A stretch of 64,000 nt of DNA from the NCBI GenBank assembly GCA_032622095.1, contig CP136062.1, positions 14,043,710-14,107,709 on the forward strand, in the 5' to 3' direction. Shown piece after piece: positions 14,454 to 25,340 of this stretch. The notes under the pieces are model-generated. The model was not told the origin of the DNA and ran no database searches. It worked only from the letters and a program-made list of their open reading frames with translations. Origin of the DNA: Siphonodentalium dalli. Its lineage: Eukaryota; Mollusca; Scaphopoda; Gadilida; Siphonodentaliidae. Each line of letters opens with the position of its first letter. Within the stretch, counting starts at the first letter, position 1. The translations under genes and the position numbers were made by a program.

Positions 14454-16043
14454 AATAATAGACTCAGCATGCCATCCGGACGAATAGGCATCGAATCTCG
14501 AATCGCATCATGATAATAATAGACTCAGCATGCCATCCGGACGAATAGGCATCGAATCTCGAATCGCATCATGATAATAATAGACTCAGCATGCCATCCG
14601 GACGAATAGGCATCGAATCTCGAATCGCATCATGATAATAATAGACTCAGCATGCCATCCGGACGAATAGGCGTCAAATCTCGAATCGCATCATGATTAT
14701 AATAGACTCAGCATGCCATCCGGACAAATAGGCGTCAAATCTCGAATCGCATCATGATAATAATAGACTCAGCATGCCATCCGGACGAATAGGCATCGAA
14801 TCTCAAATCGCATCATGATAATAATAGACTCAGCATGCCATCCGGACGAATAGGCATCGAATCTCGAATCGCATCATGATAATAATAGACTCAGCATGCC
14901 ATCCGGACGAATAGGCATCGAATCTCGAATCGCATCATGATAATAATAGACTCAGCATGCCATCCGGACGAATAGGCTTCGAATCTCGAATCGCATCATG
15001 ATAATAATAGACTCAGCATGCCATCCGGACGAATAGGCATCGAATCTCGAATCGCATCATGATAATAATAGACTCAGCATGCCATCCGGACGAATAGGCA
15101 TCGAATCTCGAATCACATCATGATAATAATAGACTCAGCATGCCATCCGGACGAATAGGCATCGAATCTCGAATCGCATCATGATAATAATAGACTCAGC
15201 ATGCCATCCGGACTAATAGGCATCGAATCTCGAATCGCATCATGATAATAATAGACTCAGCATGCCATCCGGATGAATAGGCATCTAATCTCGAATCGCA
15301 TCATGATAATAATAGACTCAGCATGCCATCCGGACGAATAGGCTTCAAATCTCGAATCGCATCATGATAATAATAGACTCAGCATGCCATCCGGACTAAT
15401 AGGCATCGAATCTCGAATCGCATCATGATAATAATAGACTCAGCATGCCATCCGGACTAATAGGCATCGAATCTCGAATCGCATCATGATAATAATAGAC
15501 TCAGCATGCCATCCGGACGAATAGGCATCAAATCTCTAATCGCATCATGATAATAATAGACTCAGCATGCCATCCGGAGGAATAGGCATCCAATCTCGAG
15601 TCGCATCATGATAATAATAGACTCAGCATGCCATCCGGACGAATAGGCATCAAATCTCGAATCGCATCATGATAATAATAGACTCAGCATGCCATCCGGA
15701 CGAATAGGCGTCAAATCTCGAATCGCATCATGATAATAATAGACTCAGCATGCCATCCGGAAGAATAGGCATCAAATCTCGAATCGCATCATGATAATAA
15801 TAGACTCAGCATGCCATCCGGACGAATAGGCATCAAATCTCGAATCGCATCATGATAATAATAGACTCAGCATGCCATCCGGACGAATGGGCATCAAATC
15901 TCGAATCGCATCATGATAATAATAGACTCAGCATGCCATCCGGACGAATAGGCATCAAATCTCGAATCGCATCATGATAATATTAGACTCAGCATGCCAT
16001 CCGGATGAATATGCATCAAATCTCGAATAGCATCATGATAATG
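14454..16043. repeat. 61-bp satellite, second homogeneous block
   Basis: About 26 units of the same 61-bp repeat as at 1-10604 follow the insert. Unlike the first block, this one has only 61-bp units with the ATAATAATAG spacer and no 102-bp variants. It decays into single sequence near 16043 after CTCGAATAGCATCATGATAA. Confidence 0.96.
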
Positions 16044-17406
16044 ATTTGAAATAGAATATCAATCAATATTTTTGCCGACACTTCAGTTGACTCGTGGTAC
16101 TGATCTGTGGGAGGTACAGGCACAAATGGGGCAGCATCCAATGATTTTATAATGTCAGCGAGAGAAGGTTCATCAAACTTCATTTCAATGTTAATATCAG
16201 AGTTTAAAACAGTTAAATGCAAGAGAACATTATCAGTTCATACAGTAATGCCCTAAATAATCGACTCTAACCACAGAAGAATTATGGGTAATTTAGGACA
16301 TTACGGTATTTAAGTGACAGTGTCACTACATGTGAAGTTCGTGAAAGTTAAGCAGCTTCGAGTCAATGGAGTCTTGATTCAAGTCTCGTTGCAAACGGAA
16401 ACTATTCTGCACATATATGCTTCACCCTGCCACTCCCACCAGGCATGTACGATATCAGAATTGCGCATTGTGACTTGGGAATAGCGCATATGCAAACAGG
16501 ATTACGGGAACTTAATTAACATGGTTTCCGCTACTCTGGCGGCCTCATTCCTCTCCACAACCTTGACATAACATTGGTCACAAAATGGCCACAGACCAAC
16601 CCTTTTTACTCAGGACGAGCGATCACTGACACTGACGATTAATCGATTGCAAGGAATCCTACACTTGGTGCCTGAATAAGACATGATCAATACCGCGGAC
16701 CACGCGCACAGTTGTCTGCACCATCCTGGGTAACGCTTTGTTGGAGAATGTTTAGTAGTAATCAGCCTCTCGCATTTTAATTTACCGTAGATTTCTGTCT
16801 ATTTAAAGTCCCAAATTTCTGACCAACTCTCATACTGAGCTACAACCATGAACACAGGTTGAGTTTTTGCAGCCCGATTGACCGTGTACCTCAAAACAAG
16901 GTCTGTATCAAAGAAACGTTTAATTAAAACTAAAAAAATTAAAATATTAATAGTTATTATCAGTGTATTTATTCCCTATCCAATGAATGCAAAATTAATT
17001 AAACAAATCCAGCATGTGGTCATCTCCGTCTGAGGAATGGCTTTTGAGTTTACACCAACTTGTTCTGATCGGTACTGTATAAAATACAAAGGAAACAGGC
17101 ATGCATAAAGTGTGCAAAGCACGTGACATGAGCTCTGACATAACACTTATTACTGCTAGAGTACGTACACTTGCCACTGAGTGTGACAATGTGTCTTTCA
17201 ACCCCCAGTAATTTCTTTGATGTCAGCTTTTAATATTGCTACCGTTATAAAAGTCTTTGTATCCATTGTATGGGGTGCGCCTGTGCACCACCGACGATGC
17301 TACCGGTAGTCCAGCCTGGGAGAGGTCTGAGATACGCCCAGACCACCCCTCCCCCGCTGGAGTGCTAGCTGACTGAGGAGATCCAGCCAGATGCTGCTGA
17401 TGCCGG
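16044..17406. other. Non-coding spacer with one dispersed repeat fragment
   Basis: I found no convincing exon here. At 16239-16312 there is an inverted fragment of a dispersed repeat (AGTAATGCCCTAAATAATCG), which recurs in the other orientation near 22205-22250, 42835-42890 and 44215-44275. The minus-strand ORF 16016-16222 has codon-like composition, but I see no splice acceptor with a pyrimidine tract at its 5' side. The rest is single-copy AT-rich DNA. Confidence 0.6.
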
Positions 17407-17682
17407 ATGGAGACTGAATCACCATTCAATCCGATGACTCCGGAATACATCTGCCCGGAGTCATCCATCGCCACCACGACCAGCAGCACCAACAACAACA
17501 AAAACAACAGCACCAGTTCCTCCCATATCGACGCAGAGGCAGACAGGATTGGTGCAAGGGTAGACGCTGTTATTTTGGCATCCCAACAGCAGTTTGAAGA
17601 ACAAGACAGATTATTAGCATTACATGGAATCTTTTTACCAAAAACAACAACAGGAAAAACACTCAAGAGAAAGAAAAAGTAA
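17407..17682 (+). CDS. Hypothetical 91-codon ORF, possibly a transposon 3' remnant
   Basis: I do not recognise this protein. It starts at an ATG preceded in frame by a stop at 17398. It has a Ser/Thr/Asn low-complexity stretch (residues about 22-40) from an AAC-rich tract. An amphipathic segment rich in Ala, Glu, Gln and Asp follows (about 40-70), and the C-terminus is basic (LKRKKK). Downstream come an A-rich run and, at 17820-17845, an AAATAAACATAAACATAA-like tract of the kind found at 3' ends of non-LTR elements. It may be the end of a retrotransposon ORF or chance. The opposite-strand ORF (17223-17666) has an apparent Leu/Val-rich helix that is only the complement of the AAC tract. Confidence 0.25.
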   Translation: METESPFNPMTPEYICPESSIATTTSSTNNNKNNSTSSSHIDAEADRIGARVDAVILASQQQFEEQDRLLALHGIFLPKTTTGKTLKRKKK

Positions 17683-19330
17683 AAAAAAATGTCTAGATCA
17701 TCTTTTTTTCATTCATTGTTATATATTTCATTATTCATAACTTCAAATTTCACTTCCAAGTGGGTTGTAGGAAAGGGCATCCTGCCCTTTCAAATCCTCC
17801 CTGTCCTAGCCTAAATTCAAATAAACATAAACATAATTATGTGGTGTTGCTAAGTGCTTTTAGTTCATTAACTTGAGATCAAAGAATAACTAACTGTTTT
17901 AATTGGTAACTTTTATAATGTTTGTAAAATATACTAAAAGAATTATTCTTCCCGGAGTAATGACTAAACTCCTATATTGCCTTTACTTCAAGTGTAAATT
18001 TGTTTCGCCATATGTACTAGTAATTCATTGGAGCGCTTAGTTGTCACTTGACCTCTTGTGTAATAGTAACAATATATTCGATTCGCTACGTTCCGTGCAT
18101 TCTATTTACGTTTACTTCCGGTTTGTCTCACTGCATTCATTTGAACTCAGTTCGGCGAGTCGTAAACATATTTGGTTTCTATACGAAGCTTCAATGTTCC
18201 TGCTTGTTGTCTCAAGTGCAAGGAAATGGCCACTTTTCAGTGATACACATCAACATTTTCTCCCGACAGGGCGCCGGGTATGTGCTTCCGAAATACGGCC
18301 ACATTCCCCCAACCCCTAGCGGAAACCCTGCTTGAAATTTAATAGTATCACAACTTGGGCATATCTGTCAGAACAACTGATCAAGCTAAATGTTGAACTA
18401 ACTTCCATTTCCCGGATATCATATTTAACTCTATCTGTAATTTTTATATTGTCTGCATAGTATGGAACTCGAGTTATTCCTCTTTATATTTAATAAGGAT
18501 TAGCATTGACGAATGGCAAACTTTAACCATGAACATTCTTAATTGCGGAACTTAAAGATGCATAAACTCACAAATTACTATTTCCTTGGCTTCGTGGGGT
18601 CAAAAATATTGATTCGAGGCAGCCACCCATCAAAGCTCAGAGTGATCAGAAATCGATTTTTGAAATCTATTATTTCTCACAACCAATAATTCTAGTGGCC
18701 CAGTAAAAGTCAACGACAAGACGGTCTTGGACCAAATTGTGGATGAAGATGGATAACTCTAAAATCAAGTGGCTTTTTTGTGTCAGATATTTGATTGTTC
18801 AGCAAATTTTTTTTCCAAAAATGTTGATGAACAACAGGTTTTGGGCAATTTTATACTATATTTTACTGAGGTTAGCATTATTTTTGGGCAATTAATTGAT
18901 TCTGACAACTGAAGCGGCAATCCAAAAATGTTGTTGTTGTTTTTGTTGTTGTTGTTGGAATCTGATGATATGGGGACCATCGAATCAGATTGAGTACCTT
19001 TAAGTGATTGATTTATAAGTGGATTACCTTGCTTCGGCAGCTGGGGCCAGGCAATATCGCGACATTGCAAGATTTATGTGGTGGAGGAAGCCTTGTATGT
19101 TATGATTATGGTCCGTACTGGACAGGTGAACCATGCATCACCACCCTGCAGGTTACACGAGTAACCCACCGACCTACTGCGAGTAACCAACACTGGGACT
19201 GGAAGGGCTATTTGTAGTGGGCTATTGGGCAACTTAATTACCCTACAAATTGGACCACAGAGGTCCCAGATGAACTGCTTTCGAATCGACACGAATTGGA
19301 ACGTAAGGCTCGAAATCAAATCGAAATCTC
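17683..19330. other. Non-coding spacer with a dispersed repeat at 18790-19010
   Basis: No gene is supported here. The segment 18790-19010 carries a TTGTTGTTG-rich stretch and a conserved GGGGACCATCGAATCAGATT block. It resembles, in opposite orientation, the segment 27400-27570 (AATCCAATCAGAAGGTCCCC and flanks), so it is a dispersed repeat present twice in the window. Confidence 0.55.
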
Positions 19331-19487
19331 GAAGCTGCGTCATGTCCAGTCTGAATGTATATTAAATCTCAAAGCTGCGTCATGTCCAGTCTGAATGTAT
19401 ATTAAATCTCAAAGCTGCGTCATGTCCAGTCTGAATGTATATTAAATCTCGAAGCTGCGTCATGTCCAGTCTGAATGTATATTAAGT
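19331..19487. repeat. 40-bp tandem repeat, 4 copies
   Basis: Four near-identical units contain GCTGCGTCATGTCCAGTCTG, starting at 19334, 19374, 19414 and 19454. Only single-base changes separate the copies, so the expansion is recent. Confidence 0.95.
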
Positions 19488-19544
19488 TACACAAACTGGT
19501 GAGACTTTAGTAAGAATTTAGTTTAAATTTAGTGACTGTCGTTT

Positions 19545-19620
19545 GCAAAATGAGGTCCCCAGAGGGTGAATTTAGTGATGCTGGTATAACCAAATTCACT
19601 CTCTGGGAACCTCATTCTGC
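19545..19620. repeat. Foldback hairpin element, copy 1
   Basis: The left arm AATGAGGTCCCCAGAGGGTG is followed after a short loop by its complement ending CTCATTCTGC. The same hairpin family recurs at 19921, 36908, 37508, 40898, 41668, 41933 and 42501, so it is a MITE-like or snap-back repeat. The neighbouring 19665-19825 holds two direct copies of a TGGGTGTACATGACACATTG segment plus a partial inverted one. Confidence 0.85.
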
Positions 19621-19920
19621 TGAGACCTCAAAGATCTGGGAGACCTAAGATCAGATTGAAGTTCCCAGATGTATACCCCTAATGGGTGTACATGACACAT
19701 TGCATAATCGAGGTTCCAAAAATGTTCCCAGATGTTGAATATTGTGATGTACACCCCCAATGGGTGTACATGACACATTGCATAATCGAGATTCCCAATG
19801 AACCTCGATTATACAATGTGTCATCTGCCTTTTTGGGGATATAGAGAAACTAAACCAATAAATAAAAATAGTATATGTGAAGAAGTTTCTATATAAATTT
19901 TATAAAAGTAACAGGCCTAA

Positions 19921-20002
19921 GCAGAATGAGATTCCAAAGGGTAAATTTAGTGATGGTAGCCTGCTATGAGGGATAGAGTTACTAAATTGGACCTCATTCT
20001 GC
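19921..20002. repeat. Foldback hairpin element, copy 2
   Basis: It runs from GCAGAATGAG to CTCATTCTGC with a central TAGCCTGCTATGAGGGATAG-like loop. This copy is degenerate, with an imperfect right arm (ACTAAATTGG). Confidence 0.8.
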
Positions 20003-20103
20003 AAATGACAGACACACTAAACTCAGGCTTGAGAGACTACAATAGACTCAGCATGTCAGTGTGATTTTAATTGTATATTTACACAGACTATATGATAACT
20101 GAC

Positions 20104-20265
20104 CTGTGCATTTAGACTGCTGCTGCGTGTAACCTGTCGGACATGCTGAACATTGGTGAGTGAGGTCTGTCGTGTTCTGCTCAGTGGGAGTTTTGTCTGT
20201 ACATGTCTGTAGATCTAAGCATGGGTTTCCAGCACAACCGTTAATATCAGTCTCACAGTCGTCAC
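20104..20265 (-). CDS. Exon 7: EGF-like module 2
   Basis: The acceptor TTTATAG precedes codons beginning GDDCETDINGC, so the first cysteine completes the EGF module begun in exon 6. A second EGF-like module follows: Cys at CETDINGC, NPC, QTC, HQC, SAC and SKC, with the PTGYT turn typical of the C-terminal half of EGF repeats. It is 162 nt, phase 1 at both ends, with donor GTCAGT. The gene must continue downstream (lower coordinates), but I could not identify the next exon between here and the satellite. A weak copy of the first part of this exon lies upstream at about 20315-20345. Confidence 0.85.
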
Positions 20266-20562
20266 CTATAAATATAAATAAAATCTAATCACATTAGCCT
20301 ACATAAAGAGCCCCATTCCAACACACCCGTTAATATCGGTATCAGGGCTCAACATATGGTGATACATGTTCATTTGCAAAATGAGGAACTAAACTAAAAA
20401 AGAAACAGATATTTTCGAAAGAAGTTTCTAAACAATAAGATATACTTTCCAGAGATTTGAAAATACCAAAAAGAATGAGAAGGTGAATTTAATTAAGCTA
20501 ACCCGCTGCTGCTTGTATATCATAGCCTCGATCACCTTCCCATGTTCCCTATATCTACTTAC
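20266..20562 (-). other. Intron 6 with a weak copy of the exon 7 acceptor side
   Basis: CCGTTAATATC occurs in exon 7 at 20238 and again in the intron at 20327, 89 bp away, with about 30 bp of patchy similarity around it. Next to it is AGAGCCCCATTCCAACAC, resembling the dispersed element seen at 37675 and 26876. The duplication, if real, is old. Confidence 0.5.
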
Positions 20563-20744
20563 CTTCCCAACCGACATCACATACACAGAATGCGAGTCGG
20601 AAGTATAGAGCGACTGTCTCATTATCGGCGATTCGAGACTGCTCGAAGTCACATGTTCCCTGTCCGTTAGTACAATTGTTACATAGGACGATCGGGACCA
20701 GGGCAGGCAATGCTGAAGCACCAGAACTGTCACTTGCTCCAATT
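20563..20744 (-). CDS. Exon 6: end of cadherin-like domain and EGF-like module 1
   Basis: The acceptor TTTTTCAG opens onto a phase-2 exon reading IGASDSSGASALPALVPIVL, the last strand and linker of the beta-sandwich. An EGF module follows, with Cys in the pattern C-x2-C-x6-C...C-x-C: LCNNC, GTC, FCVC and the final Cys in exon 7. The ending DVGWEG just before donor GTAAGT is the usual C-terminal EGF turn. Length is 182 nt. Exons 6 and 7 are separated by only 297 bp, the shortest intron here. I see no duplication of this acceptor. Confidence 0.9.
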
Positions 20745-20774
20745 CTGAAAAACACAATTTCGAAAATTAACAAA

Positions 20775-21250
20775 CAAATGTAAATAATAAATACACAGAA
20801 TGACACGATGTGTAAATAGGTTTGTCAATCCGGCACGAGTGCTGTCGCGGAAGGATAGAACGAGAGGCGCTTGCCGTTCTGTGTTTATTACGCACTTCGC
20901 GTCCTAGAATCCGTGCATTAAAAATACAGAATTAGAAGGTTTATTTAGGCTCATACAGGGTGTGTTTGTCATGTGTGATGATTCTTTTATTTAAATAGTT
21001 CCAGTTTCATGGTTGAGACAAACGTCATGTATGTCATTTGACTCATTTTACACCAACAAGTACGTTCCATACAGATTTGTAAATATGGAACAGCAATAAC
21101 ACCGTACTTATAGGAACAAGCGCGTAATAATTAACGTTTATCTGTATCCAACTGTGCCTACCTGCTAAACAAGCTAGATAAAACATCATTATTGATACTT
21201 TTGACACTCGATAAGATTCAATGTAAACATGTTTCACAAATTTTCCCAAT
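20775..21250. repeat. Foldback element, copy A (inverted relative to 22480-22865)
   Basis: Blocks such as GACACGATGTGTAAATAGGT, GCTGTCGCGGAAGGATAGAA and GGTTTATTTAGGCTCATACA appear here and, in the opposite orientation or as complement, at 22480-22865. In this copy the hairpin centre is short (GAGAGGCGCTTGCCGTTC). No coding capacity is visible. Confidence 0.75.
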
Positions 21251-21534
21251 AAATCATATCATGGATCTATCCTTACAACCAGACCAGATGGCAGGCATAT
21301 CATACCACAGGGATTATCTTACAACCAGACCAGATGGCAGGCAGATTACAACCCATGGATTATCTTGATTAGATTAGTCTGTCTGAAACAGGCAACCAAC
21401 CATGCAACCACCCCTCTGATTGGATTAGGTGACAAGGAAAGCATGCATGTCCACAAGAAGTGATCTCATCATAATATTTTCCATGTAAAAGCATAGTAAT
21501 ACAGTGTCACATAATGAGAGAGAGAATTTCGGGA

Positions 21535-21665
21535 GTCGCACCAAAAGTTGGCAAAACAGGGACTCCCAAGCCGGTCACCCATCCAAGAACTAACCGAGCT
21601 CGATTTGCTTAACTTTGATGATCACATGAAGCATCTAACGACTGTGACCAACATATCTAGACCTC
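21535..21665 (-). repeat. 5S rRNA-derived SINE-like element or 5S pseudogene
   Basis: On the minus strand the sequence contains AAGTTAAGCAAATCGAGCTC then GGTTAGTTCTTGGATGGGTG and ACCGGCTTGGGAGTCC. These correspond to the internal promoter half of 5S rRNA (AAGCTAAGC box, GGTTAGTACTTGGATGGG, ACCGCCTGGGAATACC). The 5' half is strongly diverged, and a non-5S tail follows (TTGCCAACTTTTGGTGCGAC, then a GA-rich run). It is unlikely to be a working 5S gene. A SINE3-type element fits best. Confidence 0.7.
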
Positions 21666-21735
21666 ACATGCAGAGAACTCATAGGTCACATGCAGAGAAG
21701 TCATAGGTCGCATGCAGAGAAGTCATAGGTCTTCT
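21665..21735. repeat. 22-bp tandem repeat, 3 copies
   Basis: CATGCAGAGAAGTCATAGGT recurs at 21667, 21689 and 21711 with single-base changes, immediately beside the 5S-derived element. Confidence 0.85.
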
Positions 21736-21837
21736 ATATTTACACCACAAATAGAACGATTCATAATATGTTTCACCCATTGGCAAAGTGCCATTAATGA
21801 AGAAGGACAAATATTTGTCGGGTAATTCACCGCAAAT

Positions 21838-22016
21838 ACATATACACACACGTCTTAATTACATATACACACACATCTTAACTACATATACACACACCTC
21901 TTAATTACATATACACACACATCTTATTACATATACACACACATCTTACATATACACACACATCTTACATATACACACACATCTTAAATTACATATACAC
22001 ACACATCTTAAAACAA
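21838..22016. repeat. CA-rich minisatellite
   Basis: About nine units of ACATATACACACACATCTTA, some shortened to 18 bp, form a simple tandem array. Confidence 0.93.
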
Positions 22017-22147
22017 CATATAACTGAACTAAACACTCGTGCGCATTAGGTGGCAATATGTGTCGGGTAATTCATCGCAATTGGACAAATAAAACAGGCC
22101 ATTCTTCGTGTAACTGCTCCCAGTGACAACACATTTGCTCATGAATT

Positions 22148-22257
22148 GTTCACTGAGAGCTTTCCGATGAATGGCAATAAGCCATATTTCCGACTAAATC
22201 ATGAAAAGGTATGCTGTGATTAAGGAGTCGATTACTTAGGGCATTACTGTATTTCCC
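22148..22257. repeat. Dispersed ~110-bp repeat
   Basis: GAGAGCTTTCCGATGAATGG, GCCATATTTCCGACTAAATC and AAGGAGTCGATTA blocks in this order recur at 42780-42893 and 44155-44278, with a partial copy at 44036-44062. It is intronic and non-coding. Confidence 0.8.
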
Positions 22258-22328
22258 AGTATATTGTGTGTTTGCAAGCGACATCACACACCACAGTTAA
22301 CATGTTTCATTATGTATGTTGTTTCGTT

Positions 22329-22450
22329 TCAGGCGGGCTTTCTGAGCGACGTCACACACCAGAGTTACCATGTTTCATTCTGTATGTGGTTTCGTGTCAG
22401 GTGGGCTTTCTGAGCGACGTCACACACCAGAGTTAACATGTTTCATTCTT
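22329..22450. repeat. 67-68-bp tandem repeat (GGGCTTTCTGAGCGACGTCA family)
   Basis: GGGCTTTCTGAGCGACGTCA at 22335 and 22403 is 68 bp apart, each followed by CACACCAGAGTTA and CATGTTTCATTCTGTATG. More copies lie at 22877-23010 and 26238-26330, so the family is tandem and dispersed. Confidence 0.9.
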
Positions 22451-22479
22451 TATTACACGCTTGTTCCTAGAAGTACAGT

Positions 22480-22865
22480 GTTATTGCCGTTCCATATTCA
22501 CAAATCCGTATGCAACGTACGTTCCATATGCCTCTCGTTGACGTAAAATGACGTACATGACGTTCGCCTCAACCACGAAAATGGAACTATTTAAATAAAA
22601 GAATCACCACACATGACAAACACGCCCTGTGTGAGCCTAAATAAACCTTCTAATCCTGTATTTTTAATGCACGGATTCTAGGATGCGAAGCGTGTAATAA
22701 ACACAGAACGACACGATGTGTAAATGGGTTTGTCGATACGGCGCTCGTGCTGTCGCGGAAGGATAGAACTCGAGGCGCAAGCGCCTCTCGTTCTATCCTT
22801 ACGCGACAGCACTCGTGCCGTATTGACAAACCCATTTACACATCGTGTCGTTCTGTGTATGTATG
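22480..22865. repeat. Long near-perfect palindrome (foldback element, copy B)
   Basis: The segment about 22697-22783 (GACACGATGTGTAAATGGGT ... GGATAGAACTCGAGGCGC) is mirrored by 22784-22860 (GCGCCTCTCGTTCTATCCTT ... CACATCGTGTCG), giving arms near 80 bp with almost no loop. The outer part 22480-22680 pairs with 20880-21110. Such a structure could extrude as a hairpin. Confidence 0.9.
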
Positions 22866-22876
22866 TCGTTTCGTTT

Positions 22877-23010
22877 TAGGTGGGCTTTCTGAGCGACGTC
22901 ACACACCAGAGTTAACATGTTTCATTCTGTATGTTGTTTCGTTTCAGGTGGGCTTTATGAGCGACGTCACACACCAGAGTTACCATGTTTCATTTCGGCC
23001 AATTTGGCCG
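22877..23010. repeat. 67-bp tandem repeat, second cluster
   Basis: GGGCTTTCTGAGCGACGTCA recurs at 22882 and, as GGGCTTTATGAGCGACGTCA, at 22949. This continues the family of 22329-22450 after the palindrome, so the palindrome interrupts or splits this repeat. Confidence 0.9.
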
Positions 23011-23647
23011 GTTACTTCATGTGAGTTTTTCATCTGACGTGTTTGTCGGAATAATGATATGGAGGATTTATGTAAATGTTAGCCCAAACTACATTTCCAA
23101 GTAACGATGGTTTTGTTGTTTATTTTGAGGAATAATACCGCGTCAGATGAATTCAGCCCAAATATGTTAACAGTTGTCGTGTAAAACATTCGGCAGTAAG
23201 TTAGCGTTATTTAGTATTTGTGGATGTCCTTTAACATGGGGAAAATAGACTACTGCGCTTGAACGAGCATGTGAATTGTCGTTTTTAATGTATAGCTCTA
23301 TTTACGATACCAATTGGGGAACTTTGTAAATTAAATTACGCGTAAACTTAACCTGCTGCAAATAGAAAAGGTGTCGGAATCGGCGTACTCGCCCCAGGGC
23401 TAACTCGCTCCAATGGCGCGTGCCAACTCGGAATAAAAGGCCAACTCGGAATAAAAGATGCATACGGGGTGTTATATGGCGTTTGGTCCGTTGTTTCTCA
23501 ATGAATATTATTGAAATTTGGTGTATATGTCCGGGCTGGGACATGGAATACAACAACGTTTGAATTGTTTTTAAATTTACAAATTTGTTGATTTTGTTCA
23601 TTTTGTTTTCGTTCTGAAACACACTATAAAGTGTATATAATATAATA

Positions 23648-23942
23648 ACGAACACGAGACATACATAATTTATAAACTGTTAACAAAAGATATCAAATTC
23701 AATATATGACAAAGATGACTCAGTGGAGTTTATAAAGTGAACATAAAAACATTGAGGTAAGAATCTTTTTAAGGAATCCAACTTTATTTAATGATAATAA
23801 ACACATAAATTAAAATAAAAACATGAGACATACATGATTTATAAACTGTTAACAAAAGATATCAAACTCAATACATGACAAAGATGACTCAGTGAAGTTT
23901 ATAACGTGAACATAAAAATATTAAGGTAAAAATCTTTTTAAG
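23648..23942. repeat. Direct duplication of ~125 bp, ~169-bp spacing
   Basis: GAGACATACATAATTTATAA at 23656 recurs as GAGACATACATGATTTATAA at 23825, followed in both by ACTGTTAACAAAAGATATCA and a GATGACTCAGTG block. The flanking 23020-23640 is AT-rich and carries nothing I can identify. Confidence 0.85.
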
Positions 23943-23999
23943 CATTACTAAACCGTTTAGCACAGTCCACTTCACTCATCCGATCATCACTAAACTTCA

Positions 24000-25340
24000 T
24001 ATTTATCTTGATATTCATCTATCAGATGAGAGCTATCAAATATTTTTTTAATTTTATAGGAAAAAATGGTCGCCAGCGGCCATATTGCATTTACGTTATA
24101 TGTTATCGCGTCATGTCGATATCTAGTATTACTTAGAAATTTCACCTTTCCAGATTCATAATTGCTCCATTGACTGTAACAGATGGAATTATTCCCCTCT
24201 TCGGATAGAGTGTCACTGAAACTTTATTTTGTCAGACTGTCTGTATAGTCACTGATTATATATGGCAATAATCTGTAATAAGATGTAGCACTATTTTATT
24301 TTATATTTACATGCAGTGCTGTTTTTATACCACAATTCTAATCCCCCCTAGATCATCATGTGATCGACCATACATCGCGCGAGGACCTGGTTGAATTAAG
24401 GGTTTTTTTTGGAAAACTTCTGTCCTCAAGCTAGATTATACTTATGACATTTAATGGCATGTATCTAACGTGGAGGGTTATATATGCTTGAGACACCACC
24501 ACTCTTCAATTCACACCAAGTTATCAGCTGTCATATTCGGATATTAGAACCCATAGCCATGATATATGGTTTATTTTGTGTATACTAGTAATATTGTTAT
24601 TTTCAGTACCTTTATATACCAATACTGTGTATAACAATGCATATAAATTAATCCATGTATACATGTATATTGATTCAACGGATTCAGTGGTTTTGTCCAT
24701 CAGTCTATCAAATTTGCGGGGAAAACATGGCCACAACCAGTACACCCTGTTAAATTTCGAATTTGAATCAATTGGCGCACCCTGCAGCCAGCTTTTATTG
24801 GAGAACTTTTTCTCATGTGGATAGTTTGGGTCACCGCTAGATGTGAGCCATGTTTTGTTCTCAAGCTGTCCTTGTGAAGACATCACTGCCAGCGGTGATC
24901 TTGAATTTTACTATTTTTATGGCTAAATAATTTGGTTGATCCTACAGACGACACCCCTTGTCCGATCGTCACCAGATTCCACAATGATCTTCTGGATAAC
25001 CAGGGTGAGAGTAATCTAATTTTCCCGAATTTCGTTAAAAAACATTACCACAGGCAGCAATTTGGTATCTTACTGTTTGATCCTCATTTGCGTGACTGAA
25101 TTGTTTAGCAACTGTACAGTCATATCCCTCATCTGTTAGTCACCACACTTTATATTGATCTTCGGGCTGACAACTAGATGGGAGCTATCGAATGCTTTGA
25201 TTTTTTTTGGAAAACATTGTCGCCAGCAGTCATCTTCTATTTTGGTTTTTATATACATGTATATCTCTTCATTCGGATAGCCAGTATTACGTAGGTACTT
25301 CAACTTTCCGCATTCCTGTCATCATTTGAAATATAAAAAT
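24000..25340. repeat. Degenerate dispersed repeats in intron 5
   Basis: The combination GGGAGCTATCGAATGCTTTG, then T-run, GGAAAACATTGTCGCCAGCA and a CATCTTCTATTTTGG block at 25170-25250 has a diverged relative at 24025-24100 and another fragment at 24830-24920, partly inverted. Two ORFs in this stretch are on opposite strands of the same DNA and match no family. Confidence 0.55.

Noticed and set aside
10779-14455. Three copies of an 82-95-codon ORF (RYGIAPALLLLGFPSTHGIG)
   Set aside because: They lie in a duplicated non-coding segment, no conserved family is recognisable, and conservation of the frame follows from recent duplication.
1-16043. Regular repeats with constant spacing, as in a CRISPR array
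   Set aside because: The whole unit is repeated with no unique spacers, in eukaryotic DNA with introns. It is a satellite.
16016-16222. Minus-strand ORF with a coding-like middle (DINIEMKFDEPSLADIIKSL) next to the satellite, considered as the next exon after 20104
   Set aside because: No AG acceptor with pyrimidine tract is present at its 5' side and no clear donor, and the C-terminal part runs into satellite sequence. It cannot be joined in phase with confidence.
17223-17666. Minus-strand 147-codon ORF with a Leu/Val-rich 'transmembrane' stretch
   Set aside because: The hydrophobic stretch is the complement of an AAC/ACC trinucleotide tract.
21535-21665. Functional 5S rRNA gene
   Set aside because: Only the 3' half matches; the 5' half and terminator region do not.
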